A stretch of 32,448 nucleotides of DNA from Acidobacteriota bacterium (GTDB taxonomy: Bacteria; Actinomycetota; Acidimicrobiia; Acidimicrobiales; Ilumatobacteraceae): the NCBI GenBank assembly GCA_018969685.1, contig JAGWXX010000013.1, positions 1-32,448 of the forward strand, in the 5' to 3' direction. The first letter of the stretch is position 1, and each line of letters begins with the position of its first letter. The notes under the pieces are model-generated. The model did not search any database and was not told the DNA's origin. It worked only from the letters and a program-made list of their open reading frames with translations. The translations under genes and the position numbers were made by a program. This document shows, piece by piece, positions 25,701 to 32,448 of the stretch.

Positions 25701-25956
25701 CGATCATCTCCGATCCGTGCAGCCGTTCGAGTGCCGCGACGACCACCGCCCATTGCGGTTCGGGCACGCCGGCCGCGACCAGCGCCTCCCGCAGCGGCCG
25801 CCGCTCGGCGAGCTGCTTCAGCACCCCGACGACCATGGCGCTGCGGACGAAGACGAGCCGGCGGTTGCCGTGGTGGTACGCGAGCGCGCCGAACCGTTCG
25901 TCGCGCAGCGAGACATCGGGGTGGAGGCGGCAGGCGTCGTCGGGGCCAAGCGGCAT
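25690..25956 (-). CDS. mftB: Mycofactocin chaperone MftB (PqqD-like)
   Basis: A RiPP recognition element that binds MftA and brings it to MftC. The 88 residues follow the PqqD/MftB fold: HPDVSLRDERFGALAYHHGNRRLVFVRSAM (three strands), then a helical part VVGVLKQLAERRPLREALVAAGVP and a final helix AVVVAALERLHGSEMIDVG. The SLRDERFGALAY...RRL block is the MftB signature. It lies 7 bases after mftA and overlaps mftC by 11 bases. Confidence 0.94.
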   Translation of the reverse strand: MPLGPDDACRLHPDVSLRDERFGALAYHHGNRRLVFVRSAMVVGVLKQLAERRPLREALVAAGVPEPQWAVVVAALERLHGSEMIDVG

Positions 25957-25963
25957 CTGGCGT

Positions 25964-26101
25964 CTAGTAGACGCCGCACATGCCGTCGATCGAGATCTCC
26001 TCGATCAGCAGCTCTGCGAGCTCGGCGGGTCCGGCGACCGGCGCTGCGGCGGCCCCGTCGCGGGTGTCGGCATCCATCACCGGCGTCGTGGTGTCGTCCA
26101 T
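25964..26101 (-). CDS. mftA: Mycofactocin precursor peptide MftA
   Basis: The 45-residue ribosomal precursor of the redox cofactor mycofactocin. The leader is variable (Asp/Ala-rich), then LAELLIEEISIDGMCGVY. The ending IDGMCGVY is the invariant MftA core, whose last two residues Val-Tyr become the cofactor after MftC. The ATG start at 26101 lies 6 bases after a TACTGT box, as for a leaderless transcript. Upstream on the other strand is the NDMA-dependent alcohol dehydrogenase. Confidence 0.97.
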   Translation of the reverse strand: MDDTTTPVMDADTRDGAAAAPVAGPAELAELLIEEISIDGMCGVY

Positions 26102-26107
26102 GCGGCA

Positions 26108-26113
26108 ACAGTA
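26108..26113 (-). promoter_or_regulatory. -10-like box for the mycofactocin operon
   Basis: TACTGT on the minus strand ends 6 bases before the mftA ATG. No -35-like box is visible at 17 bases further. No MftR-type operator is recognisable. Position-based inference. Confidence 0.45.
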
Positions 26114-26160
26114 GTGGTGGGGTGCGGGCGGGCCGCGCACGGGTGGGCGCCGGCCCGGGG

Positions 26161-26216
26161 TTGGCAGCGCCCGTCGAACGGGCAACAATGGGCAGGGCGC
26201 AGGTGCGCCAAGGGGG
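26161..26216 (+). promoter_or_regulatory. Sigma70-like promoter and ribosome site for the alcohol dehydrogenase
   Basis: TTGGCA (26161-26166) and AACAAT (26184-26189) are 17 bases apart, a housekeeping-type -35/-10 pair. An AGGGGG ribosome site (26211-26216) follows, 8 bases before the ATG at 26225. This is unlike the leaderless style of its neighbours. The whole 123-base gap to mftA holds only this and the mftA box. Confidence 0.5.
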
Positions 26217-26224
26217 AACCGACG

Positions 26225-27334
26225 ATGAAGACCAGGGCCGCAGTCCTGTGGGAACTCAATTCACCGTGGAGCGTCGAGGAGATCGACCTCGATCCGCCCG
26301 GCCCCAACGAGGTGCTCGTGAAGATGGCCGCCTCGGGCATGTGCCACAGCGACGAGCACGTGCTGACGGGCGACCTGCCGTTCGAGCTGCCGATCGTCGG
26401 CGGGCACGAGGGCGCGGGCGTCGTGCAGCAGGTGGGCTCGAACGTCTCGTGGCTCGCCCCCGGCGACCACGTCGTGTTCGGCTTCGTGCCGTCGTGCGGC
26501 CGCTGCCCGTCGTGCTCGACCGGCCGCCAGAACCTCTGCGACCTGGGTGCCTACCTCGGCGGTGGCAAGCAGATCGCCGACCTCACCTCGCGCCACCATG
26601 CGCGCGGCAAGGACCTCGGCATCATGTGCCTCCTCGGCACGTTCGCCGAGCACACCGTCGTGCACGAGTCGAGCTGCATCAAGATCGACGACGACGCCCC
26701 GCTCGACAAGGCCTGCCTGCTGGGCTGCGGCGTCGTGTCCGGATGGGGCTCGGCCGTCTACGCGGCGGGCGTGAAGGCCGGCGAGACGGTCGCGGTCGTC
26801 GGCGTCGGCGGCCTCGGCTCCAACGCCGTGCAGGGTGCGCGGCTCGCGGGGGCCAAGCACATCGTCGCGATCGACCCGGTCGAGTTCAAGCGCACGAAGG
26901 CGAAGCAGTTCGGCGCGACGGCCGTGGCGTCGTCGATGGCCGAGGCGCAGCCGATGATCGCCGAGCTGACCCGCGGCGCGATGGCGAACAAGGTCATCAT
27001 GACGATGGGCGTCGGCGACGGCTCGCTCATCGGCCAGGCGCTCAGCCTCACGTCCAAGGGCGGTCGCGTGGTGGTGACCAACATCCACCCGCTGCTCGAA
27101 CCGTCGGTGTCGATGAGCCTCCTCGAGCTGACGCTGATGGAGAAGCAGGTCGTCGGCTCGCTGTTCGGCTCGGGCAACCCCCGCGCGGACATCCCGAAGC
27201 TGCTCGATCTCTACCGCACGAAGCAGATCGACCTGGACGGACTCGTCACCCGCACGTACTCGCTGGACGAGGTCAACGAGGGCTACCGCGCGATGCGCGA
27301 CGGCGAGAACATCCGCGGCGTCATCGTCTTCTAG
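26225..27334 (+). CDS. NDMA-dependent alcohol dehydrogenase (Rxyl_3153-type, zinc)
   Basis: A zinc-dependent alcohol dehydrogenase with tightly bound NAD that needs an external acceptor (NDMA in the assay, mycofactocin in the cell). The 369-residue chain begins MKTRAAVLWELNSPWSVEEIDL. The catalytic zinc ligands are in MAASGMCHSDEHVLTGD and VGGHEGAG, and the structural zinc motif is SCGRCPSCSTGRQNLC. An insertion-like YLGGGKQIADLTSRHHARGKD follows. The nucleotide loop is VAVVGVGGLGSNAVQGARLAGA. The MKTRAAVLWE start and overall pattern match the family that co-occurs with mycofactocin genes, as here, divergent from mftA. The physiological alcohol is unknown. Confidence 0.92.
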   Translation: MKTRAAVLWELNSPWSVEEIDLDPPGPNEVLVKMAASGMCHSDEHVLTGDLPFELPIVGGHEGAGVVQQVGSNVSWLAPGDHVVFGFVPSCGRCPSCSTGRQNLCDLGAYLGGGKQIADLTSRHHARGKDLGIMCLLGTFAEHTVVHESSCIKIDDDAPLDKACLLGCGVVSGWGSAVYAAGVKAGETVAVVGVGGLGSNAVQGARLAGAKHIVAIDPVEFKRTKAKQFGATAVASSMAEAQPMIAELTRGAMANKVIMTMGVGDGSLIGQALSLTSKGGRVVVTNIHPLLEPSVSMSLLELTLMEKQVVGSLFGSGNPRADIPKLLDLYRTKQIDLDGLVTRTYSLDEVNEGYRAMRDGENIRGVIVF

Positions 27335-27382
27335 AACGGTTCGGGCCGGGCGCGCACGCGCCGGCGGTTTGCTGCCGGACGG
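27335..27382. terminator. Possible shared terminator hairpin
   Basis: In the 48 bases between two convergent genes, ggcgc-gcac-gcgcc (27353-27366 region) can form a 5-bp GC-only stem with extra imperfect pairing outside and tttgct after it. It is short, and such stems are frequent by chance in this GC-rich DNA, so the call is weak. Confidence 0.25.
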
Positions 27383-28627
27383 TCAGTGGCAGGTCGGGTC
27401 GTTCGGCGGTGCGACACCCAACGTGAGCTGCTGGGGTGACACCACGGGCACCGCGGTCGTCGTGGTGGCGGGCACCGTCGTCGGCGGGACGGTCGTGGTG
27501 GTCGCGCCGGACGACGGCGCGACGGCTGCCCCCGCTCCGCCGCCGCCCGCCGGCTCGGCGATGGGCTCGGCGAAGCTCGCGGCCCCCTGGAACAGCGCGA
27601 GCACCTGGCGCATGGTCTCGTTCTGGATGCGCGGGATGAGCACCGACTGGTCGCCGATCTGCTCGGGGGTGCCCTCGATCATGAACGACGGGATCGATCC
27701 GGTCTTGATGTCGCGCATCGCCTGGGCGAGCTGCAGCGCCATGGTCGGGCTGAGCTTGTCGTCGGTGATGACGCTGGAGAGCCCGGCGTTCAGCAGCTCG
27801 TTGGCCACCACCGGGTTCGATGCACCCTTGTCGAGCGCGCGCTGCAGCGCCCGCCGGATGAAGTCCTGCTGCCGTGCGATGCGGCCGAAGTCGCCGGTGC
27901 CGTCGCGCTCCCATGAGCCCTTCTCGGGATCGAGGTACGAGTAGCCGGACCGCGAGCGCACGTAGGCGAGCGCGTGGTCGCCGGTGAAGGTGAAGCACGC
28001 GGGGCCGGGCACGTAGAGCCCGGTCTTGCGGTCGCGGGTCTCGTAGAGGAAGGGGATTCGCACGCCGCCGACGGCGTCCACGATCTTCTTGAACGCGCAG
28101 AAGTCGATGTTGACGTAGTGGTCGACCTCGATGCCGAAGTTCTGGTAGATCGTGTCGATCAGGCGGTTGGGATCGGTGCGGTCGAACGCCGTGTTGATGC
28201 GGTTCTGGCGGGTGCTGCCGCCGATCTTCACCCACAGGTCGCGCGGGAACGAGAGGAACGCCGCCTGGTTGTCCCGCGGGTTGACGCGGATGATCATGAT
28301 CGTGTCGCTGCGCTCGCCGAGGCCCTCGCGGTCGGCGAACGCGCCGGCGTAGGGGGAGTCGGGGTCGACGCAGCCGCCGTTGTCCGATCCAGTGACGAGG
28401 AAGTTCTTCGCGGACAGGTCGCCCTCGGTCAGGTTCCACCCGTCGGAGGCGGCGATCTCCGCGTCGCTCTGCACGCTCTGGTCCCGCTCGAGCCGCACGA
28501 CCTTGCGGTCGCCGAGGCGGAATCCCGTCCAGAGGAACACCGCGCCGACCAGCACGAGGAGCGCGGCGACGACGCCGTTGACGGCGAGGACCGCCCGGTG
28601 GAGCCCTGGCCTGCGGTAGCGGTTCAT
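27383..28627 (-). CDS. LytR-CpsA-Psr (LCP) family cell wall ligase
   Basis: LCP proteins attach glycopolymers (arabinogalactan, teichoic acids) from lipid carriers to peptidoglycan outside the membrane. The 414-residue protein has an N-terminal membrane helix at about 12-34 (AVLAVNGVVAALLVLVGAVFLW). The LCP domain follows: NFLVTGSDN, RSDTIMIIRVNPRDNQAAFLSFPRDLWVKI, RINTAFDRTDP, VDHYVNIDFCAFKKIVDAVGGV, and FTGDHALAYVRSRSGYSYLDPE, then DFGRIARQQDFIRRAL with the conserved Asp and Arg residues that hold pyrophosphate. After about residue 335 comes a Gly/Ala and Thr/Pro/Val-rich tail (TTTTVPPTTVPATTTTAV) of low complexity. The ATG is 10 bases after TAGCCT (28643-28638). It follows valS on the same strand by 24 bases. 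Confidence 0.92.
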   Translation of the reverse strand: MNRYRRPGLHRAVLAVNGVVAALLVLVGAVFLWTGFRLGDRKVVRLERDQSVQSDAEIAASDGWNLTEGDLSAKNFLVTGSDNGGCVDPDSPYAGAFADREGLGERSDTIMIIRVNPRDNQAAFLSFPRDLWVKIGGSTRQNRINTAFDRTDPNRLIDTIYQNFGIEVDHYVNIDFCAFKKIVDAVGGVRIPFLYETRDRKTGLYVPGPACFTFTGDHALAYVRSRSGYSYLDPEKGSWERDGTGDFGRIARQQDFIRRALQRALDKGASNPVVANELLNAGLSSVITDDKLSPTMALQLAQAMRDIKTGSIPSFMIEGTPEQIGDQSVLIPRIQNETMRQVLALFQGAASFAEPIAEPAGGGGAGAAVAPSSGATTTTVPPTTVPATTTTAVPVVSPQQLTLGVAPPNDPTCH

Positions 28628-28651
28628 TTCCGTGGCAAGGCTAGCGACGGG

Positions 28652-31213
28652 CTACTGCCCGCCGCCCTGCGGCGCCAGCACCACGGACGTCACGGGACGT
28701 TCGCCCCCGCCGTCGGTGAACGCGACCTCGGCGATGCTGCCCGCGCTGCGCAGGTCGCCGATCGCTGACTCGATCGCGAGCCGCTGCGCGCCGGTCGCGG
28801 CGACCTCGATGCGGGCAACCTCGGCGCGCTGCGAGAGCTTCGCCTCGGTCTTCGCACCGCGCACCGCGGCGAGGACGTCGCAGACCGCGGCGATGAGGAG
28901 CTCGTGGTCGGCGTCCTCCGTCGCGCCGGCGGCGAGTGCCGCGGCATCGGGCCACTGCGACACGTGGATGCTGCCGTCCCGCCACCATCCCCACACCTCG
29001 TCGGTGACGAAGGGAAGGTGCGGCGCGAACAGCCGCTGCACGGCCGAGAGCGCGCGGCGGAGCGACGACAGCGCGGACGCGTCGCCACCGTACGCGCGCG
29101 CCTTCACGAGCTCGACGTAGTCGTCGCAGAACCACCAGAAGAATTCCTCGGTGCGCTCGAGCGCGCGGGCGTAGTCGAAGGACTCGAATGCGGCGGTGGC
29201 GTCGCGCACGACGCCGGCCAGTCGCTGCAGCATCGCGGCATCGAGCGCGGCGTCCGGCGCCGCGTCGGGGACGTCGCCGCCACCGAGTCCGAGCACGAAC
29301 TTCGACGCGTTGAGCAGCTTGGTGGCGAGCTTCTTGCCCACCTGCATCTGGTCCTCGCTGAACGCCGTGTCGACGCCCGGGCGCGCGCTCGCGGCCCAGT
29401 AGCGCACGGCGTCGCTGCCGTACTTGTCGAAGAGGTCGATCGGCGTGACGACGTTGCCCTTCGACTTCGACATCTTCTTGCGGTCGGGGTCGAGGATCCA
29501 GCCCGAGAGCGCCGCGTGGCCCCACGGCGCGCAGCCGTGCTCGAAGTGCGAGCGCACCATCGTGGAGAACAGCCAGGTGCGGATGATGTCGTGGCCCTGC
29601 GGGCGCAGGTCCATGGGGAACACCGCGTCGAACACCGGGCTGCCGCCGACCCAGTCCCCGGCGATCTGCGGCGTGAGCGAGGAGGTCGCCCACGTGTCCA
29701 TGACGTCGGCGTCGCCGATGAACCCGCCGGGTGCACCCCGCTGCGACTCGACGAAGCCGTCCGGCACGTCCGTGCTGGGGTCGATGGGCAGGCGCGACTC
29801 GTCGACGACGATCGGACGGTCCCACTGGGGCTGCCCCGCGGCGTCGAGCGGGTACCACAGCGGGATCGGCACGCCGAACCAGCGCTGGCGGCTGACGAGC
29901 CAGTCGCCGTTGAGGCCGCCGACCCAGTTCGCGTAGCGGTGCTGCATGTAGTCGGGGTGCCAGGCGAGGTCGCCGCCGCGCGCCAGCAGCGCGGTGCGCA
30001 GCGCCTCGTCGCGTCCGCCGTTGCGGATGTACCACTGGCGGCTCGTGACGATCTCGAGCGGGCGGTCACCTTTCTCGAAGAACTTGACCGGGTGGGTGAT
30101 CGCTCGCGGCTCGCCGCGGAGGTCGCCCGACTCGCGGAGCATCTCGACGATCGCGGCCTGCGCCTGCTTCACCGTGCGTCCCGCGAGCCGTGCGTATGCA
30201 TCGCGGCCGGCCGCGCCGTCGACGCCGTCGGGTGGCTCGGGCAGGATCCTGCCGTCGCGCCCGACGATGGGGCGGGTGGGCAGCGCGAGCTCGCGCCACC
30301 AGATGACGTCGGTGAGGTCGCCGAACGTGCAGATCATGGCGATGCCGGTGCCCTTGTCCATCTGCGCGAGTTCGTGCGCGCACACGGGCACCTCGGCGCC
30401 GAACAGCGGCGTGCGCACCGTCGTGCCGAAGAGCGGCTGGTACCGGGGGTCGTCGGGGTGCGCGACGAGCGCGACGCAGGCGGGGATCAGCTCGGGACGC
30501 GTGGTGGAGATGAGCACCTCGCCGCCACCCGTGCGCGCGAACGCGACGTCGTGGTAGGCGCCGGGCCGGTCGCGGTCCTCGAGCTCGGCCTGCGCGACGG
30601 CGGTGCCGAAGTCGACGTCCCACAGCGTGGGCGCCTCCTGCGCGTAGGCCTCGCCGCGGGCGAGGTTGCGGAGGAACGCGGCCTGGCTCGTGCGGCGCGC
30701 GTGTGCGCTGATCGTGGTGTAGAGCAGCGACCAGTCGACCGAGAGGCCGAGGCGGCGGAACAGGGCCTCGAAGACGCGCTCGTCCTCGTGCGTCAGCTCC
30801 TCGCAGAGCGCGATGAAGTTGGGCCGCGACACGGGCACGGCCCGGTGGTCCTTGGGCACGTCGCCGCGGAACGGCGGCACGAACGAGGGGTCGTGGGGCA
30901 CCGACGGGTCGCACGACACGCCGAAGAAGTTCTGCACCCGCCGCTCGGTGGGCAGGCCGTTGTCGTCCCAGCCCATCGGGTAGAAGACCCGCCTGCCGCG
31001 CATGCGCCAGAACCGGGCGATCGCGTCCGTGTGCGTGTAGCTGAACACGTGCCCCATGTGCAGCGAGCCGCTGACGGTGGGGGGCGGCGTGTCGATCGCG
31101 AAGACGTCGGTGCGCGACGCGCCTCGGTCGAAGCGGTAGATCTGCGACGACTCCCACGCCTCGCCGAGGCGGGCCTCGAGTCCGTCGAGCGAGGGCTTCT
31201 CGGGCACGGCCAT
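28652..31213 (-). CDS. valS: Valyl-tRNA synthetase (type 2)
   Basis: Charges tRNA-Val and edits misacylated Thr. A class Ia enzyme of 853 residues: the HIGH motif reads HMGH in TVSGSLHMGHVFSYTHTDAI, the editing domain is recognised by EVLISTTRPELIPACVALVAH, and the KMSKS motif is DRKKMSKSKGNVVTPIDL (about residue 583). The anticodon-binding domain follows (VELVKARAY, RLFAPHLPFVTDEVWGWW, GSIHVSQWP). The usual coiled-coil arm at the C-terminus is missing; the chain ends soon after AKTEAKLSQRAEV. That, and the PMGWDDNGLPTERRVQNFFGV block, mark the archaeal-like type 2 ValS also found in Streptomyces. The ATG is 9 bases after a TACCGT box. It is divergent from cysS. Confidence 0.95.
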   Translation of the reverse strand: MAVPEKPSLDGLEARLGEAWESSQIYRFDRGASRTDVFAIDTPPPTVSGSLHMGHVFSYTHTDAIARFWRMRGRRVFYPMGWDDNGLPTERRVQNFFGVSCDPSVPHDPSFVPPFRGDVPKDHRAVPVSRPNFIALCEELTHEDERVFEALFRRLGLSVDWSLLYTTISAHARRTSQAAFLRNLARGEAYAQEAPTLWDVDFGTAVAQAELEDRDRPGAYHDVAFARTGGGEVLISTTRPELIPACVALVAHPDDPRYQPLFGTTVRTPLFGAEVPVCAHELAQMDKGTGIAMICTFGDLTDVIWWRELALPTRPIVGRDGRILPEPPDGVDGAAGRDAYARLAGRTVKQAQAAIVEMLRESGDLRGEPRAITHPVKFFEKGDRPLEIVTSRQWYIRNGGRDEALRTALLARGGDLAWHPDYMQHRYANWVGGLNGDWLVSRQRWFGVPIPLWYPLDAAGQPQWDRPIVVDESRLPIDPSTDVPDGFVESQRGAPGGFIGDADVMDTWATSSLTPQIAGDWVGGSPVFDAVFPMDLRPQGHDIIRTWLFSTMVRSHFEHGCAPWGHAALSGWILDPDRKKMSKSKGNVVTPIDLFDKYGSDAVRYWAASARPGVDTAFSEDQMQVGKKLATKLLNASKFVLGLGGGDVPDAAPDAALDAAMLQRLAGVVRDATAAFESFDYARALERTEEFFWWFCDDYVELVKARAYGGDASALSSLRRALSAVQRLFAPHLPFVTDEVWGWWRDGSIHVSQWPDAAALAAGATEDADHELLIAAVCDVLAAVRGAKTEAKLSQRAEVARIEVAATGAQRLAIESAIGDLRSAGSIAEVAFTDGGGERPVTSVVLAPQGGGQ

Positions 31214-31222
31214 CGTCGCGAC

Positions 31223-31265
31223 ACGGTAGTGGCGCCGGAGCGCGCGGGGACGCTGGACCTAGTCT
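31223..31265. promoter_or_regulatory. Divergent leaderless-type promoters for valS and cysS
   Basis: TACCGT on the minus strand (31228-31223) lies 9 bases before the valS ATG. TAGTCT on the plus strand (31260-31265) lies 6 bases before the cysS GTG. The gap of 58 bases leaves no room for a T-box leader on either gene. Confidence 0.45.
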
Positions 31266-31271
31266 TGGCGC

Positions 31272-32448
31272 GTGCTGCACCTCTACGACACGGCGACCCG
31301 TGCGGTGCGCGAACTGGAGCTGCGCGATCCGGGGATCGTGACGATCTACCTGTGCGGCCCGACGGTCTACGGCCCGCCGCACCTCGGCCACGGCAGGGCG
31401 ACGCTGGTGTACGACGTGCTGCGCCGGTACCTCGAGTGGTCGGGCCTGCAGGTCAGGTTGGCGTCGAACATCACCGACATCGACGACAAGATCATCGACC
31501 GGGCCAACCGCGAGCAGCGGCCGTGGACCGAGATCACCGGCCGCTGCGAGCAGGTGTGGTTCGACGCGATGGCGGCGCTGGGTGTGAGGCGCCCGACGGA
31601 CGTGCCGCACGCCACGGAGTACGTCGACTCGATGGTCCGAATGGTGGGCGACCTGCTGGCGCGCGACGCCGCCTACGTCACCGAGGACGGCGTCTACCTG
31701 GACGTCACGACGGTGCCCGACTACGGGCTCCTCGCGCACCAGCGGCTCGACGACATGCAGGCTGCCGACCGCGAGGTGTTCGGCGCCGCCAACAAGCGCA
31801 ACCCCGCGGACTTCGCGCTCTGGAAGCTGTCGAAGCCGGGCGAGCCGTCGTGGCCGTCGCCCTGGGGTGACGGTCGCCCGGGATGGCACAGCGAGTGCGT
31901 CGTGATGAGCCTGGAGCTGCTGGGCGACGGCTTCGACCTGCACTGCGGCGGCGCCGACCTGCGCTTCCCGCACCACGAGAACGAGCGCGCGCAGGCCGTG
32001 GCGCTCGGCCGGACGTTTGCGCGCCACTGGATGCACAACGGGTTCGTGGTCGACGCCGAGGGCGAGAAGATGTCGAAGAGCATCGGCAACGTGGCCAACC
32101 TCCTCGACCTGATCGACCAGTACGACCCGCGCACGTACCGCATGCTGCTGCTGCAGGTGCACTACCGGTCGCCGGTGCGCGTGGGGATCGACAACATCGA
32201 GGCGGCACAGAAGTCGCTCGCCGGCATCGACGCGATGGTGCAGCGCACCGCGCCGCTCGACGGGGCGGCGGCGGACGCGGCGGTGCTCGACCGGTTCCGC
32301 GCCTCGATGGACGACGACCTCGACACTCCGACGGCGATGTCGGTGCTGTTCGACGCCGTGCGCCGCGCCAACGCCGCGCTCGACTCGGGCGACGCCGCCG
32401 CGGCGGCGTCGTTGCGTGCGGCGGTGCTGTCGATGTGCGCCGCGACGG
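31272..32448 (+). CDS. cysS: Cysteinyl-tRNA synthetase (C-terminus cut by window edge)
   Basis: Charges tRNA-Cys. I translated the plus strand from the GTG at 31272: VLHLYDTATRAVRELELRD, then IYLCGPTVYGPPHLGHGRA with the first zinc-ligand Cys (residue 28) and the HIGH motif (HLGH), then ASNITDIDDKIIDRANRE. The WHSECVVMSLELLGDGFDLH and CGGADLRFPHHENERAQ blocks with the other zinc ligands follow, and the KMSKS motif is in GEKMSKSIGNVANLLDLI. The frame runs open to the window end (392 codons), so the last 60-80 residues are missing. The sister enzyme MshC (mycothiol ligase) was considered, but the CGPTVY block and the tRNA synthetase layout fit CysS. The start is set by a TAGTCT box 6 bases upstream. 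Confidence 0.93.
   Translation, partial: MLHLYDTATRAVRELELRDPGIVTIYLCGPTVYGPPHLGHGRATLVYDVLRRYLEWSGLQVRLASNITDIDDKIIDRANREQRPWTEITGRCEQVWFDAMAALGVRRPTDVPHATEYVDSMVRMVGDLLARDAAYVTEDGVYLDVTTVPDYGLLAHQRLDDMQAADREVFGAANKRNPADFALWKLSKPGEPSWPSPWGDGRPGWHSECVVMSLELLGDGFDLHCGGADLRFPHHENERAQAVALGRTFARHWMHNGFVVDAEGEKMSKSIGNVANLLDLIDQYDPRTYRMLLLQVHYRSPVRVGIDNIEAAQKSLAGIDAMVQRTAPLDGAAADAAVLDRFRASMDDDLDTPTAMSVLFDAVRRANAALDSGDAAAAASLRAAVLSMCAAT

Noticed and set aside
27353-27366. Strong rho-independent terminator between the alcohol dehydrogenase and LCP genes
   Set aside because: Only a 5-bp stem with a weak T run. Kept as a low-confidence feature, not as a finding.
31272-32448. Mycothiol ligase MshC instead of CysS
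   Set aside because: The CGPTVYG segment with the first zinc Cys, the following DIDDKII block and the KMSKSIGN context are those of cysteinyl-tRNA synthetase. MshC has a different N-terminal pattern.

Overview
This window is chromosomal DNA of very high GC content with almost no non-coding space. It most resembles a free-living actinobacterium of the Acidimicrobiia (Ilumatobacter-like). That placement is inferred from several traits: a mycofactocin locus with an NDMA-dependent alcohol dehydrogenase, ethylmalonyl-CoA mutase, a type-2 valyl-tRNA synthetase, Thr/Pro-rich linkers in exported proteins, and many genes with a TAnnnT box 6-10 bases before the start codon, as in leaderless transcripts. 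I see no tRNA, rRNA, CRISPR array, prophage or insertion sequence, and no gene-free stretch over about 125 bases.

Layout. 1-4319: a glycerate kinase cut by the window edge, then a carotenoid end-group locus (CrtQ-like glycosyltransferase, a divergent PlsY-like protein, CrtA-like oxygenase, CrtZ-like hydroxylase, CrtO-like acyltransferase). 4333-9903: a LysM protein; a minus-strand operon hbd-aat-ecm in which aat carries an in-frame array of palindromic repeats; an S51-type peptidase-like protein; and a membrane-anchored cyclophilin. 9956-14032: lysC, a methyltransferase, a threonine-dehydratase-like gene and asd, giving the first two steps of the aspartate pathway. 14130-17245: BioY, a small methyltransferase, and aguB-aguA for agmatine to putrescine.

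17250-26101 is one unbroken minus-strand run that reads in transcription order mftA, mftB, mftC, plsY, dedA, mftF, an alanine-racemase-like PLP protein, a multi-pass membrane protein of the DUF418/acyltransferase kind, ung, a SRPBCC protein and a sulfatase. Gaps are -11 to +8 bases. mftA makes the precursor peptide, mftB and mftC mature its C-terminal Val-Tyr, and mftF glycosylates the cofactor. The divergent gene at 26225 encodes the NDMA-dependent alcohol dehydrogenase expected to use mycofactocin. mftD and mftE are not in the window.

27383-32448: an LCP-family cell-wall ligase, valS, and divergently cysS, cut by the right edge.

The observations most worth following are the palindromic repeat array inside aat, the unusual gene content of the mycofactocin run, a staphyloxanthin-like glycosyl/acyl tail on a CrtA/CrtZ carotenoid locus, and a strong internal translation start in lysC.
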